A DNA stretch of 64,000 nucleotides from Acetobacterium woodii DSM 1030 (GCF_000247605.1 NC_016894.1:496001-560000); one strand, 5' to 3'; positions 52,781 to 62,227 are shown, counted from the first letter of the stretch. The notes: generated by a model not told the origin, from the letters alone. Translations and numbers: made by a program.

Positions 52781-54124
52781 ATGGTATGTTGTGAAAAACA
52801 AACAAAAACAGTTTCATGCTTTTTTAGAGTAGTGCTTGTGATAATGATCATCCAGATTGTTAGCTTTGCGACGACATACCAGGTTTTTGCTAAAACAATC
52901 AGCGATGATACAATTCATGATTCAGGAACCGGAACCGCGGAAGATCCTTATGTAGATAATGTTGATGCGCTTTCGAAAGTATCATGGAAACACCTGAAAA
53001 CAATTGGTGATCAGCAGATTTATGAAATATATCAAATTGTTGAAAATGGAGTAATGCAATATAGTTGGTATTTTTCGCCTGAAATTTGCCAAAATCCTTC
53101 CATTAGCGGCCCCTATTTTCTGGGGATTAACAAATATTTTATAAGTGAAGCTGACAATTTACCGGGAGGCAGCAGTGACGAGGCACTCTATTTTTCTTTT
53201 GCGCTAAAACGGGATTTGCCCGGAGGCGTCAAAATTAAACTTAACGTTTCCGACAATTTTGCGGATGGCACCGTTTTGGCTTTGAATTATTATGGCGGTT
53301 ATGATGGCGCGGCTGAGCATGGGGATAGTCCGTTAATCTTGCCGGGCGAAATCTATACTTGTTCGGGTGCCGAAGCGATTGCTTCAGGGCTGACAGTAAC
53401 CGATGGATATGTGGAATTTGATGTCCGACATGGCGGCAATTATTATCTAAAACCGGAAAGTGCCGACAATATAACGATAAATTCAGATGAAGTTGTCCTG
53501 GGTAAAATTAACGATCTTTTTAGTGGCAAAATTGCAGATGCGATTGCCGGTTATTTTGGCAAAACCATTGAAGATACGGTTACTCAGGGGGATTTAAACA
53601 GTATTAAAAAACTGTATTTGGCTGACCGGCAACTAGACAGCCTCGATGAACTGAGTAACTATAATTTTAGCGGGTTGGAACAATTAACGGCTTCGGGAAA
53701 TAATCTGGAAAAGATTCCGCTTTTGAAAGTACCACAAATAACTTACCTGGATTTGTCTGGTAATAAAATTGATGATATTACCGGGTTAGACCAGATGCCG
53801 ACCTTAAAAAACATTTTATTATCCGATAACCGCATTACAAAGGTAGGGGACTTAAGTAATTTTACAAAATTAACGACATTAGATTTAAGCAATAACAAAA
53901 TTACTTCGTGGGATGCGGGAATAAAAAATGATACACTTCGATATTTAAAGCTTAGTGGGAATCAAATCGAAAAAGAAATTGACACATCCGGGCTTACCGC
54001 ATTAGAAGAACTGGAATACGCGCCAGCCGTTTCGTTAGGGATGTCGTTGGGATCAGTAGTGATTATTAGTTTGATGCTTATTGCCGCAATCGTGACGATT
54101 AAAGTTTATTTTGTGAAAAAGTAA
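52781..54124 (+). CDS. leucine-rich-repeat cell-surface protein
   Basis: The 447-residue protein has a signal peptide or N-terminal helix, then a domain related to the preceding protein (about 45-225), a linker, about five leucine-rich repeats (about 275-410; LTYLDLSGNKI-type units such as ITYLDLSGNKIDDITGL and LTTLDLSNNKITSW) and a C-terminal transmembrane helix. LRRs in surface proteins bind proteins or ligands. The start is ATG 52781 behind AAAGGG. It lies 21 bp after the previous surface gene and is probably the last gene of the importer operon. Confidence 0.75.
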   Translation: MVCCEKQTKTVSCFFRVVLVIMIIQIVSFATTYQVFAKTISDDTIHDSGTGTAEDPYVDNVDALSKVSWKHLKTIGDQQIYEIYQIVENGVMQYSWYFSPEICQNPSISGPYFLGINKYFISEADNLPGGSSDEALYFSFALKRDLPGGVKIKLNVSDNFADGTVLALNYYGGYDGAAEHGDSPLILPGEIYTCSGAEAIASGLTVTDGYVEFDVRHGGNYYLKPESADNITINSDEVVLGKINDLFSGKIADAIAGYFGKTIEDTVTQGDLNSIKKLYLADRQLDSLDELSNYNFSGLEQLTASGNNLEKIPLLKVPQITYLDLSGNKIDDITGLDQMPTLKNILLSDNRITKVGDLSNFTKLTTLDLSNNKITSWDAGIKNDTLRYLKLSGNQIEKEIDTSGLTALEELEYAPAVSLGMSLGSVVIISLMLIAAIVTIKVYFVKK

Positions 54125-54343
54125 AATAAGTAGCTGAAGTTTATAGTATCGATCCGCCTGGAATACCGGATCAATTTTTAAAAAGCTTACATCATCTAAT
54201 TCTGTAGTTTCCCAGCAAACCAGATATTCATAGCAGTAAATAGCGGAAAACTTTTTTTCGATTAACGATGAAAAAAAGATTAATGCGTTGCTAACAGCGC
54301 ATCGATAATTTGAAATGAATAAAGAATAGACCGATAATTTTGT

Positions 54344-54371
54344 GCCTCCGGCTAACGCCCGAGGCTTTTTT
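54344..54371 (+). terminator. intrinsic terminator
   Basis: GCCTCCGG pairs with CCCGAGGC (one mismatch) and seven T follow. Confidence 0.8.
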
Positions 54372-54494
54372 TATGTCGTCATAAAAATTTTTTTCGATAG
54401 TAAATAATGCTTCTAACCCAGGCCAAATTCGGACAGCGGCAGGGGGAGAATCGAGGGGAGAACGTAATTAAAAAAATGGTCGTTACACCAGAAC

Positions 54495-54575
54495 TAAAAA
54501 ATGAATGAAAAGAATAACCGTGGCGTAAAAGGGTAAATTTATCATAGCCATTTTATGCTGAGAAAGGTATAATTA
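54495..54575. repeat. dispersed repeat, copy 2
   Basis: It is the partner of 43478-43560. On its minus strand a short hydrophobic frame MAMINLPFYATVILFIHFL ends after 22 codons. Confidence 0.65.
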
Positions 54576-54661
54576 AAAGGTATAATGTAAAACTGAAGGA
54601 TGAAATAAAAATCAAAAATAACGGGGATACTGTACCTTTTTTAAAGCAAAAAGACTATATA

Positions 54662-54868
54662 ATGGTTATGAGGATATATATCTTTTTTGTGCATCTTATT
54701 TACAAATCGCTCTCTACTTTTACTGATGAGCAGCAATTCAATTATGATTCGGAAATATTTATATTTAAACTTAAAAAGGTATTGCAAGATAATATTCATA
54801 ATAACGCAGATGTAATCAGTAGTGTGGTTTCCGGTGGTTATTTTGGCGAACAGAGCAACGCTTATTAA
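54662..54868 (+). CDS. doubtful 68-codon ORF
   Basis: A short frame with a hydrophobic start (MRIYIFFVHLIY) and a charged remainder. No ribosome-binding site and no family were recognised, so it may be gene debris between the repeat and the next gene. Confidence 0.25.
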   Translation: MVMRIYIFFVHLIYKSLSTFTDEQQFNYDSEIFIFKLKKVLQDNIHNNADVISSVVSGGYFGEQSNAY

Positions 54869-55048
54869 AAAAACCGAAAATTCCCAAATATAGCAACAGG
54901 AGTTATTGTTTTCGAGGTGCCTGATTCAACTTAATGATTTTGACTTATATTTGGGGAATATTGGTCTTATCTGATGTTGAAAATCAGAATGAATGTGAAA
55001 AAAATTTAATAATCCCAAAAAAACGGATAATTCAAAATGGAGGTCGAA

Positions 55049-56398
55049 ATGGCATTTACAGATGTATTTAAAGGAAAACAGTTTAAAAATGAATCTGAAA
55101 ATCTTAAAGTTTTATTGGCGGAAGCGCTGGAAGACAAAAAACGACTGGAATCGATGCTTTCACCTGAAATGAGCAATCTTGAAAAGCTTAGGTCTATAAT
55201 TATTGATTTAGAGCACCAACGTGATGGTTTACAGAATGATATAAACAAATTAGCTGTTGAAAAGTCCCAGATACAAAAAAATATTAATGAGCTAAATAAA
55301 CAGGTTGAAGCAAAGAAGGTGGATCTTATTCAGCTTGATGATGAAATTCTTTATCAGAGTTTTGGTATCTATACTCCAATTTATAATCTGATGTCTTCGG
55401 AAGAGTATAAGGATCGTATAAATAAAAATCGAATTAGACAAAAACACTTGATAAAGATGGATCTTGCTGCCACATATACTAAAACGATGACGCTCGATGG
55501 TAACTTGAAAAAAGGCCAAAAAATGGTTAGCGATACTGTGAAGCATGCTATTCGTTCATTTAATAACGAGTGTGATGCAGCTATTAGTGGGGTGAAATTT
55601 AATAATATTGAAATTATTAAAAAACGGATTCAAAAATCAAAAGAGGCTATTGAAAAATTAAATAAAGCATTGAGCATTCGCATTACAAATGATTATTCTG
55701 ATTGTAAAATTGAAGAACTCAATTTGTGTTATGAATACGCTGTTAAAAAGCAAGAAGAAAAGGAAGTCGCAAAAGCTGAGAGAGAAGCTCTGAGGGAAGA
55801 AGCAAAATTGCAAAAAGAGTTGGAAGAAGCAAGAAAGCATATCCTCAAAGAACAAAGTCATTATAAAAATGCACTTCAAAAAATTGATGAACAAATACAA
55901 GCCTCTGGATTGAATGATGATTTAAGGGCAAAAAGACAAGAAATTTCAGATAAATTAACCAATATTGAAACATCGATAAAAGATATTGATTACCGAGAAG
56001 CCAATAAAAGAGCAGGCTATGTCTATGTCATTTCAAACATTGGTTCATTTGGGGAAAATGTTTTTAAAATTGGTATGACTAGAAGGCTTGAGCCTTTAGA
56101 TCGGATCAATGAATTGGGTGACGCGTCCGTACCTTTCAATTTTGATTTGCATGCTATGATTTTTTCGGACGATGCGCCAAAACTTGAAAATGCATTACAT
56201 CAAGCTTTTGAACACAAAAAAGTAAATATGATAAATCAGCGACGCGAGTTTTTTAATGTAACTCTTGAAGAAATAGAAACAGTTATTAAAAAGAATTTTG
56301 ATAAAACGGTGGACATCATAAAAACACCTCAAGCTGAACAGTTTAGAGAAAGTCAAATGATTAAAAAGAACATAACAACTAATTCGGTTATTAATTAA
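55049..56398 (+). CDS. DUF4041 / T5orf172 (GIY-YIG-like) domain protein
   Basis: The 449-residue protein starts with a long coiled coil (about 15-90), followed by a DUF4041-type region (ILYQSFGIYTPIYNL, about 100-210) and a second coiled coil. It ends in a T5orf172/Mug113 domain (about 325-430; AGYVYVISNIGSFGENVFKIGMT, RRLEPLDRINELGDASVPFNFD, ALHQAFEH, REFF), a GIY-YIG nuclease-like fold. Such proteins occur in phages and mobile regions. The start is ATG 55049 behind GGAGG; the in-frame ATG at 55037 overlaps that site. It has an AT-rich codon use. Whether it is a nuclease is unproven. Confidence 0.78.
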   Translation: MAFTDVFKGKQFKNESENLKVLLAEALEDKKRLESMLSPEMSNLEKLRSIIIDLEHQRDGLQNDINKLAVEKSQIQKNINELNKQVEAKKVDLIQLDDEILYQSFGIYTPIYNLMSSEEYKDRINKNRIRQKHLIKMDLAATYTKTMTLDGNLKKGQKMVSDTVKHAIRSFNNECDAAISGVKFNNIEIIKKRIQKSKEAIEKLNKALSIRITNDYSDCKIEELNLCYEYAVKKQEEKEVAKAEREALREEAKLQKELEEARKHILKEQSHYKNALQKIDEQIQASGLNDDLRAKRQEISDKLTNIETSIKDIDYREANKRAGYVYVISNIGSFGENVFKIGMTRRLEPLDRINELGDASVPFNFDLHAMIFSDDAPKLENALHQAFEHKKVNMINQRREFFNVTLEEIETVIKKNFDKTVDIIKTPQAEQFRESQMIKKNITTNSVIN

Positions 56399-56528
56399 CG
56401 ATTCGATTGCAGATCTTAGTGTTGGATACATTTAACTTATCGCCCCGTGTCCCGAGTCGTTTCCACCTGTTACATTTTGCACTGGACTATTTAGTTATTA
56501 AAAATTCTGTTTCGAAAGGAATTATGTT

Positions 56529-57488
56529 ATGAAGAAATTAATAGATCCTCAAAAAAGCTCAGAAACCGTTTCTAATATTTTACAGAAAACATACGATGTT
56601 GGTAAAAAAACTACGGTAAACATTCAAAAAAGTGCCAAATCTTTATCAGATAAAACTAAAAATGACAGTTATTTGCGCAAGTTGAAAAAATATAATCCGA
56701 TTTTTCCCGAACTTTATAATAGCATTGACTTCAACATACCCAACATAATTATGATTGTTGATGATGCGGTGAGACGTGATGTTGATGTTTGTGAGGGTTC
56801 AATGGGATGGCTTGGCAAAGAAAATGATATTGAAATTTTCTATCTTTATAATAGCGCAATTGAAATGAGTGGAATACAGTTCATACCGATGGTTACATGC
56901 GATGCCGCCTATTGTGTTGATAGTTTTGACAGCAATCAATTTATAAAAGCTGATTATATTTTTACGAGAGCACAGGAAGAAAGATTAGCTGAGTTGAAGC
57001 ATATTGCTTTTTCATTAGGGGCAAAGAGTTGTTCGATCGAAATAAGTGCATCGAACACGGAAACGAATTTAAAAAGTAAAGAAAAGAAATTAAGTGAAGA
57101 TGTTGGTATAGCAGATTTTGGAGTTTCAACAGCTGAAAAATCCGAACAAAATATGTCTAGAAAGGAAAGTAATCAACGAAGAGGAAAGACCGAAATCCAA
57201 TTTGAGGGAAGTAATAGACCTAGAAGACCTGTACTTAAATGGTTTGCTCATGATGGAAATATTAATCGACTTATCGAAATGAGATTTGAAAATGGCAATG
57301 CTATCAAATCGGAAATTTTAGAATTGTCAGGTTCATCGCTGACGACAATGTCTGAAAAAGCAGCATATGCAATGGATATGGCTATTAAGAAGACGGGGGC
57401 TAAAGGTAAGGCTAAAGGCAGTTCCGATATAAGTTCCCAAGTAGCAAAAGAGAGTCATAGCAAATTGATTTTTAAAATTGAATTTTAA
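56529..57488 (+). CDS. hypothetical 319-residue protein
   Basis: I do not recognise a family. The N-terminus (about 1-45) is polar and helical. Residues 55-185 look like a folded alpha/beta domain (NIIMIVDDAVRRDVDVCEGSMGWLG, EIFYLYNSA, FIPMVTCDAAYCVD). A charged linker (190-225) and a C-terminal part (PVLKWFAHDGNINRLIEMRF) with an Ala/Lys-rich helix follow. No signal peptide is seen. The ribosome-binding site is GAAAGGA. It follows the DUF4041 gene by 130 bp on the same strand and may belong to the same accessory unit. Confidence 0.6.
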   Translation: MKKLIDPQKSSETVSNILQKTYDVGKKTTVNIQKSAKSLSDKTKNDSYLRKLKKYNPIFPELYNSIDFNIPNIIMIVDDAVRRDVDVCEGSMGWLGKENDIEIFYLYNSAIEMSGIQFIPMVTCDAAYCVDSFDSNQFIKADYIFTRAQEERLAELKHIAFSLGAKSCSIEISASNTETNLKSKEKKLSEDVGIADFGVSTAEKSEQNMSRKESNQRRGKTEIQFEGSNRPRRPVLKWFAHDGNINRLIEMRFENGNAIKSEILELSGSSLTTMSEKAAYAMDMAIKKTGAKGKAKGSSDISSQVAKESHSKLIFKIEF

Positions 57489-57533
57489 AGTGAGAAAGCA
57501 AAATCGTATCTAGGTACTGAAATTTTTGAATCT

Positions 57534-57562
57534 GGTGCCAGGAAGACAGTATCTGACACCAC
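57534..57562. repeat. short inverted repeat, REP-like
   Basis: TGGTGCCAG and CTGACACCA flank an 11-base loop with one mismatch. Sequences like this occur at REP elements and some insertion-sequence ends; no transposase is nearby. Confidence 0.35.
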
Positions 57563-57737
57563 TATAAACTTACTCGATTTATATCAGACATGATCGATAA
57601 TCTAGTCAAGCGGTTGCCTGAATACATGCGAGACGGTGCCGGGCCCAACTCACTTAGTGGTTTTTAAAATAAAAGCTAATCTGCTGTACGTATCTTCCCC
57701 CAAAGATCCGATTCCGAAAATCAAGGAGATAAAACCG

Positions 57738-59180
57738 ATGAACCCTGAAAAATTCAGAGAAATCATAAACGGTGGCGAAGGTCTCACCGTAGAGTTCAAA
57801 CAAAGCAAAACCAAATTGAATCGCGATGTTTTCGAAACCGTCTGTGCTTTCCTTAACCGAAACGGCGGTCATCTCTTTCTGGGCGTTGATGATCAGGGAG
57901 GTGTTGTGGGGATCGATCCCGATTCCATCGAAAAGGTAAAAATGGATTTCGTTACCGCCATGAATAATCCACTTAAAATCAGTCCGACCTTTTATCTGTC
58001 CATCGAAGCGGTAGAGATTAATAACAAAACCATTTTTCATATTTTGGTACCGGAGAGCTCCCAGGTCCACCGGTGTAATGGCCGGATTTATGACCGTAAC
58101 GAGGATGGGGATCTGGATATTACCGACAACACCAACCTCGTTTCCGGTTTGTATATCCGCAAGCAGGGGAGTTACACCGAAAACCGCATTTTCCCTTTTG
58201 TAGAACTGTCCGACCTCAACGCTGATCTGCTGATCCGGGCAAGAAAAATGGCCGCCAATGAACGATCAGACCATCCCTGGAAAACCATGGACGATCTGGA
58301 GTTGTTAAAAAGTGCCGGGCTCTATCTAAAAGATCCCCAGAGCAACAAAGAGGGGATTACTCTGGCCGGGATTCTGATTTTTGGAAAACAAGAGCTGATT
58401 CTGGCCGCCTTGCCCCATCATCGAACCGACGCGCTACTGCGCAAAATCAATCTGGACCGATACGATGATCGGGACGATATCCGGGGGAACTTGCTAGAGA
58501 GTTATGAACGGCTGATGCAGTTTATTAATAAGCACCTCAATGACACCTTTTATCTGGAAGGGGATCGGCGCATCAGTCTGCGGGATAAAATTTTCAGAGA
58601 GGTAGTTTCCAATCTGCTGATTCATCGGGAATTTGCCAATCCGTTTCCGGCTAAGTTGATCATTGAAAAAGATCAGGTGGTGACGGAAAACAGTAACAAG
58701 CCTCACGGCAACGGGATGATTGATCCTGACAATTTTTCGCCTTATCCTAAGAACCCTACCATTGCTCGGTTCTTTAAAGAAATCGGATTAGTGGATGAAC
58801 TGGGATCAGGAATCCGTAACACCTATAAGTACAATAAAATATATTCGGGAGCTGACCCGATTTTTATGGAAGGGGATGTCTTCCGAACGATTATCCCAGT
58901 GACCAAGCAAGCCAGTGATCAAGCTACCCCCCAAGCTACCCCCCAAGCTACCCCCCAAGCTACCCCCCAAGATTTTAACGAAGAAGAACAGGAAAGAACG
59001 AAAAATATTTTGGAATTTTGCAAAACACCCAAAAGTAGACAAGAAATTCAAACGTTTGTTGAAATTAAGGACTCAAAACATTTCCGATCAAGGATACTCA
59101 ACCCGCTTATCAAAGGAGGTCTGCTCAAAATGACCATTCCCGACAAACCAACCAGCCCGAATCAGAAGTATTACGCATAA
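57738..59180 (+). CDS. Schlafen/AlbA_2-domain ATP-binding regulator-like protein
   Basis: The 480-residue protein has an N-terminal AlbA_2 (Schlafen-type) domain (about 5-130; EGLTVEFKQSKTKLNRDVFETVCAFLNRNGGHLFLGVDD), a middle region, and a C-terminal ATPase-like segment (EVVSNLLIHREFANP, NPTIARFFKEIGLVDELGSGIRN). It ends in a winged-helix part after a linker of four QATP units. This architecture is common in putative transcriptional regulators of accessory regions. The start is ATG 57738 behind AAGGAG. GC content is higher than that of the preceding two genes, suggesting separate acquisition. Confidence 0.85.
   Translation: MNPEKFREIINGGEGLTVEFKQSKTKLNRDVFETVCAFLNRNGGHLFLGVDDQGGVVGIDPDSIEKVKMDFVTAMNNPLKISPTFYLSIEAVEINNKTIFHILVPESSQVHRCNGRIYDRNEDGDLDITDNTNLVSGLYIRKQGSYTENRIFPFVELSDLNADLLIRARKMAANERSDHPWKTMDDLELLKSAGLYLKDPQSNKEGITLAGILIFGKQELILAALPHHRTDALLRKINLDRYDDRDDIRGNLLESYERLMQFINKHLNDTFYLEGDRRISLRDKIFREVVSNLLIHREFANPFPAKLIIEKDQVVTENSNKPHGNGMIDPDNFSPYPKNPTIARFFKEIGLVDELGSGIRNTYKYNKIYSGADPIFMEGDVFRTIIPVTKQASDQATPQATPQATPQATPQDFNEEEQERTKNILEFCKTPKSRQEIQTFVEIKDSKHFRSRILNPLIKGGLLKMTIPDKPTSPNQKYYA
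58919..58968 (+). repeat. 12-bp tandem repeat (four copies) in the Schlafen-like gene
   Basis: The unit CAAGCTACCCCC repeats four times in frame and encodes QATP units in the linker before the C-terminal domain. Changes of copy number would keep the frame. Confidence 0.9.
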
Positions 59181-59396
59181 ATTGAATGCTTTGTCCAGTG
59201 TGAGACCGCACTTAACTGGAACACAGCTCCCGGACGGAGGCTTTGTGCGCTAAAAGCCTCTGCGTTATTGCGCAGTATTGATGAAAAAACTGCACAAATA
59301 AACGGGAGAACACAAAGGATTGATTACTCATGTTAACTTATCACCAATGAAATAACCAAAAGTAAAAGATATCAATTCAAAAGAAAGAAGGAAATC

Positions 59397-59852
59397 ATGA
59401 AGTGTAAATTTACGCATACTAACATCATCGCTAAAGACTGGAAAAAGCTCTCCCAATTCTATCAGGAGGTTTTTGGATGTGTACCGGTGCCTCCGGAGAG
59501 AGACCTGCATGGAGATTGGATTAATCGGCTGACTGGTCTTAAGGGGGCACATATTCGGGGGGAACACCTTCGCTTACCCGGTTATGAAGAGAATCTGCCA
59601 ACATTGGAGATTTTTTCTTATGAGAATGGGATTGACAGCGGAATACCGCAGATCAATCGGACTGGCTTTGGTCATATTGCTTTTGAAGTAAATGACGTAG
59701 ATGCTGTGCTCAAGGCATTATTGGCTGCTGGCGGTGGTCAGATTGGGGAACGGATTGTAGCCGACTATCCGGATAATGTGGTGGCAACCTTTGTATATGC
59801 CACCGATCCCGAAGGTAATATTGTAGAACTTCAAAACTGGGGAACTCGCTAA
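59397..59852 (+). CDS. VOC-superfamily (glyoxalase-like) protein
   Basis: The 151-residue protein consists of two beta-alpha-beta-beta-beta units of the vicinal-oxygen-chelate fold: FTHTNIIAKDWKKLSQFYQEVFG at the start, TGFGHIAFEVNDVDAVLKAL in the middle and DPEGNIVELQNW at the end, with candidate metal ligands His and Glu. Family members include glyoxalase I, dioxygenases and antibiotic-resistance proteins; the substrate is unknown. It is monocistronic. Confidence 0.88.
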   Translation: MKCKFTHTNIIAKDWKKLSQFYQEVFGCVPVPPERDLHGDWINRLTGLKGAHIRGEHLRLPGYEENLPTLEIFSYENGIDSGIPQINRTGFGHIAFEVNDVDAVLKALLAAGGGQIGERIVADYPDNVVATFVYATDPEGNIVELQNWGTR

Positions 59853-60007
59853 TCAATATGGTAAGGGAATCGGATGAGGAAAAACAAACCTAATTTGGAA
59901 GATTACTTCACAGGGCATGATCTTGCTGACGATAGGATCATCCAAAACGACCTTGTGTAAAAAGCGGTTTGGATAGCTATAAAAATAGAAAATAAGGGGG
60001 GGATTGC

Positions 60008-60322
60008 TTGAATGCAGGAGTATGGATTGCGATATATATACCATTATTTATCGTGATTTTTGTTGTGTTACCACAGTATTTTAATATGCAAAGAATAATA
60101 AATTTAAAATTTAAGAAGAAGAAGGGGTTAATGATTATGGCGAATGAGGCAATTGAAAAGTGTATCGGGAAGAACTGCAAGATCTCGGCAGGTTCATATG
60201 GAACAAACATAGTGGGAAAAATAATTGAAATAAATGAAAATTGGATAGAAGTTGAAACAAAAAAAGGCGTTCAATTTATTAATGCTGAATTTGTACAAAG
60301 TATTGGTATTATTAAAAATTAA
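60008..60322 (+). CDS. small membrane protein with C-terminal soluble domain
   Basis: The 104-residue protein has one N-terminal membrane helix (about 5-24), a basic stretch (KFKKKKG) and a small beta-rich domain (about 43-100; CIGKNCKISAGSYGTNIVGKIIEINENWIEVET) resembling short Sm-like folds. The start is a TTG at 60008 behind AGGGGGG. The internal ATG at 60131 (MIMANEAIEKC) is an alternative start that would give only the soluble domain. No named function. Confidence 0.55.
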   Translation: MNAGVWIAIYIPLFIVIFVVLPQYFNMQRIINLKFKKKKGLMIMANEAIEKCIGKNCKISAGSYGTNIVGKIIEINENWIEVETKKGVQFINAEFVQSIGIIKN

Positions 60323-60429
60323 AAAACGATTGTATTTGGCTCAACTTAACTTAAATGTTATTATTTTTTATGTTCAGCGCCAAATCGCAGGGTAATAATT
60401 ACCGAGAATAAATAATCAAAAGGAGGAAA

Positions 60430-61002
60430 ATGATGAATGTAATTGTTTTTTTAGCAGCAGGATTTGAGGAGGTAGAAGCCTTAACGGTTGTCGATTATTT
60501 AAGAAGAGTCAAGCAAATTACGGTTGATATGATTAGTGTTGGAGATAGCCTTCAGGTTTTAGGAAGCCATCATATCGAAGTAAAAGCTGATAAAAAAATC
60601 GCTGAGCTATCAAATCTTGATGCCTACGACGCCGTTATTATTCCCGGCGGAATGCCAGGAGCAGCAAATCTAAGAGATGATCAGCGGGTCGTAAAAATCA
60701 TTAGCGAAATGAATGAAGCAGGAAAATTAGTGGCGGCGATCTGTGCCGGGCCGATTGTGCTAGAAAAAGCCAAGGTTATCGATGGAAAAAAAGTGACCTC
60801 CTATCCCGGATTTGAAAAAGATTTACCTCATTCAATCTATCAAACGGATGCGGTGGTGAAGGATGGTAACATTATTACTTCGCGCGGACCGGGAAAAGCA
60901 GTGGATTTTGCTCTTGAACTGGTAACGCTTTTAGCTGGTGAAAAAGAGGCCGAGAACTTGAGAAAAAATATCCTCTATGATAAGGAGAGATGCATGGAAT
61001 AG
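60430..61002 (+). CDS. DJ-1/PfpI family protein (YajL-like)
   Basis: The 190-residue protein has the DJ-1 core: FLAAGFEEVEALTVVDYLRR at the start with the conserved Glu, DAVIIPGGMPGAANLRD, and the nucleophile elbow AAICAGPIVLEKA with the reactive cysteine. Proteins of this subfamily act as chaperone or deglycase-like stress proteins in the cytoplasm; the exact activity is debated. The start has an AGGAGG site. Either of the two adjacent ATGs (60430 or 60433) may be used. Confidence 0.92.
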   Translation: MMNVIVFLAAGFEEVEALTVVDYLRRVKQITVDMISVGDSLQVLGSHHIEVKADKKIAELSNLDAYDAVIIPGGMPGAANLRDDQRVVKIISEMNEAGKLVAAICAGPIVLEKAKVIDGKKVTSYPGFEKDLPHSIYQTDAVVKDGNIITSRGPGKAVDFALELVTLLAGEKEAENLRKNILYDKERCME

Positions 61003-61152
61003 CAAATGTGGTAACTTCCATCATTGTAATGTTCAGGTTAGGCTACGGGACCAAATGTCTGTAGGTTGAAAAGGATTGTGTGAGTTAGCGGGAGCGCATC
61101 AAAAATATGGGAAATGAAAGATTTCACATAAATAAGGAGAAACAACATAATT

Positions 61153-61743
61153 ATGACTATTGGAGAAAAAATTAAGGAAGCTAGAAAAAGTGAAGGACTT
61201 ACACAAGAACAGATGGCAGAGAAACTGATGATATCATACCAGAAAATTACAAAATGGGAATCTGATCAAGAAATTCCAGATGTTGATAATTTGAAGGCAA
61301 TTTCGAGCTTGTTAAATGTAAGTATTGATTATCTGCTCGATAATGAACAGGATATCGATACATCAATTATTAGAGAAAAGATTGATCTATCAAAGTATAA
61401 AAAGAATGCGAAAGACCAGATTATTATGGAAAAATATCCAGAGACTGAGATATGGTTATTAATTGCCGAACAAAAGCTTACAAAGGGTGAAAAAATAATT
61501 GATAATATATTAGGATTTATATTTGATGCACCATTTGGGATACCGGGGTTAGCTAATGGGCTTAAAAATAGTAATAAATCTTTCTATTTAGTAAATAAAG
61601 ATAATAAACAGTATTTTGTTATGATAACAAATGAGCTTATTGAAAGTCGTGAAATGACAAAGCCTTTGACAGAAAAGAAGTTTGAAATTGGTAATATGAA
61701 ATTTATCAAGAGTAACTATCGGGTGAAAAATAAAAAAAGGTAA
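61153..61743 (+). CDS. XRE-family transcriptional regulator
   Basis: The 196-residue protein has an N-terminal helix-turn-helix (about 3-60; IGEKIKEARKSEGLTQEQMAEKLMISYQKITKWESDQEIPDVDNLKAISSLLN). A C-terminal part of no named family follows, containing a Gly/Pro-rich hydrophobic stretch (GFIFDAPFGIPGLANG). It lies alone with an AAGGAG site somewhat far from the ATG. The ligand and targets are unknown. Confidence 0.85.
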   Translation: MTIGEKIKEARKSEGLTQEQMAEKLMISYQKITKWESDQEIPDVDNLKAISSLLNVSIDYLLDNEQDIDTSIIREKIDLSKYKKNAKDQIIMEKYPETEIWLLIAEQKLTKGEKIIDNILGFIFDAPFGIPGLANGLKNSNKSFYLVNKDNKQYFVMITNELIESREMTKPLTEKKFEIGNMKFIKSNYRVKNKKR

Positions 61744-61948
61744 CCATTTATATCAGGTTTGGCAATAGATAAAATTGCATTCAGTTTTGTCTTGTTTTAT
61801 CTGGCTCATCAAGAGAAATGGCTTAGATAGCATAACGATTTTTTCATTTAGTCGCTGGCACTCTTGGATAGCAGACAGAGAAGCCTTAAAGACAAGACCT
61901 CCAATCAGACCGGTTCCTGGTCAAACTTAAAATAAAAGGAGAACGAAA

Positions 61949-62227
61949 ATGAATAAAAATAATTCAGGTGAGAACACGGAGCTGACAAATTTGCCAAATA
62001 TTGGAAAAGAAATAAAAAAGCAGCTTAATGCGGTGGGAATTAACACCCCTGAAGATCTGCTTGCGACAGGGAGTCGGGAAGCCTGGTTAAAGATCAGAGC
62101 CATTGATGCATCGGCCTGTTATAATCGCTTATGTGGGTTGGAGGGCGCAATCCAGGGTATTCGCTGGCATTATTTAGATGACAATCTGAAAAAAGAATTG
62201 AAATCTTTTTATGAAGCCAATCGATAA
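61949..62227 (+). CDS. TfoX C-terminal domain protein
   Basis: The 92-residue protein is a stand-alone TfoX_C helix-hairpin-helix domain: LPNIGKEIKKQLNAVGINTPEDLLATGSREAW followed by CYNRLCGLEGAIQGIRWHYL. In competence regulators this domain follows TfoX_N; alone, it is frequent in Firmicutes with unknown function. The ribosome-binding site is AAAGGAG. Confidence 0.87.
   Translation: MNKNNSGENTELTNLPNIGKEIKKQLNAVGINTPEDLLATGSREAWLKIRAIDASACYNRLCGLEGAIQGIRWHYLDDNLKKELKSFYEANR

Larger units (their letters stand above)
54125..54661. other. gap after the surface-protein operon: terminator and dispersed repeat
   Basis: No protein gene is recognised. The terminator at 54344-54371 and repeat copy 2 at 54495-54575 lie here. 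Confidence 0.6.

Noticed and set aside
58919-58968. Short tandem repeat as CRISPR-like array
   Set aside because: The 12-bp units have no spacers and are in frame inside a coding sequence.
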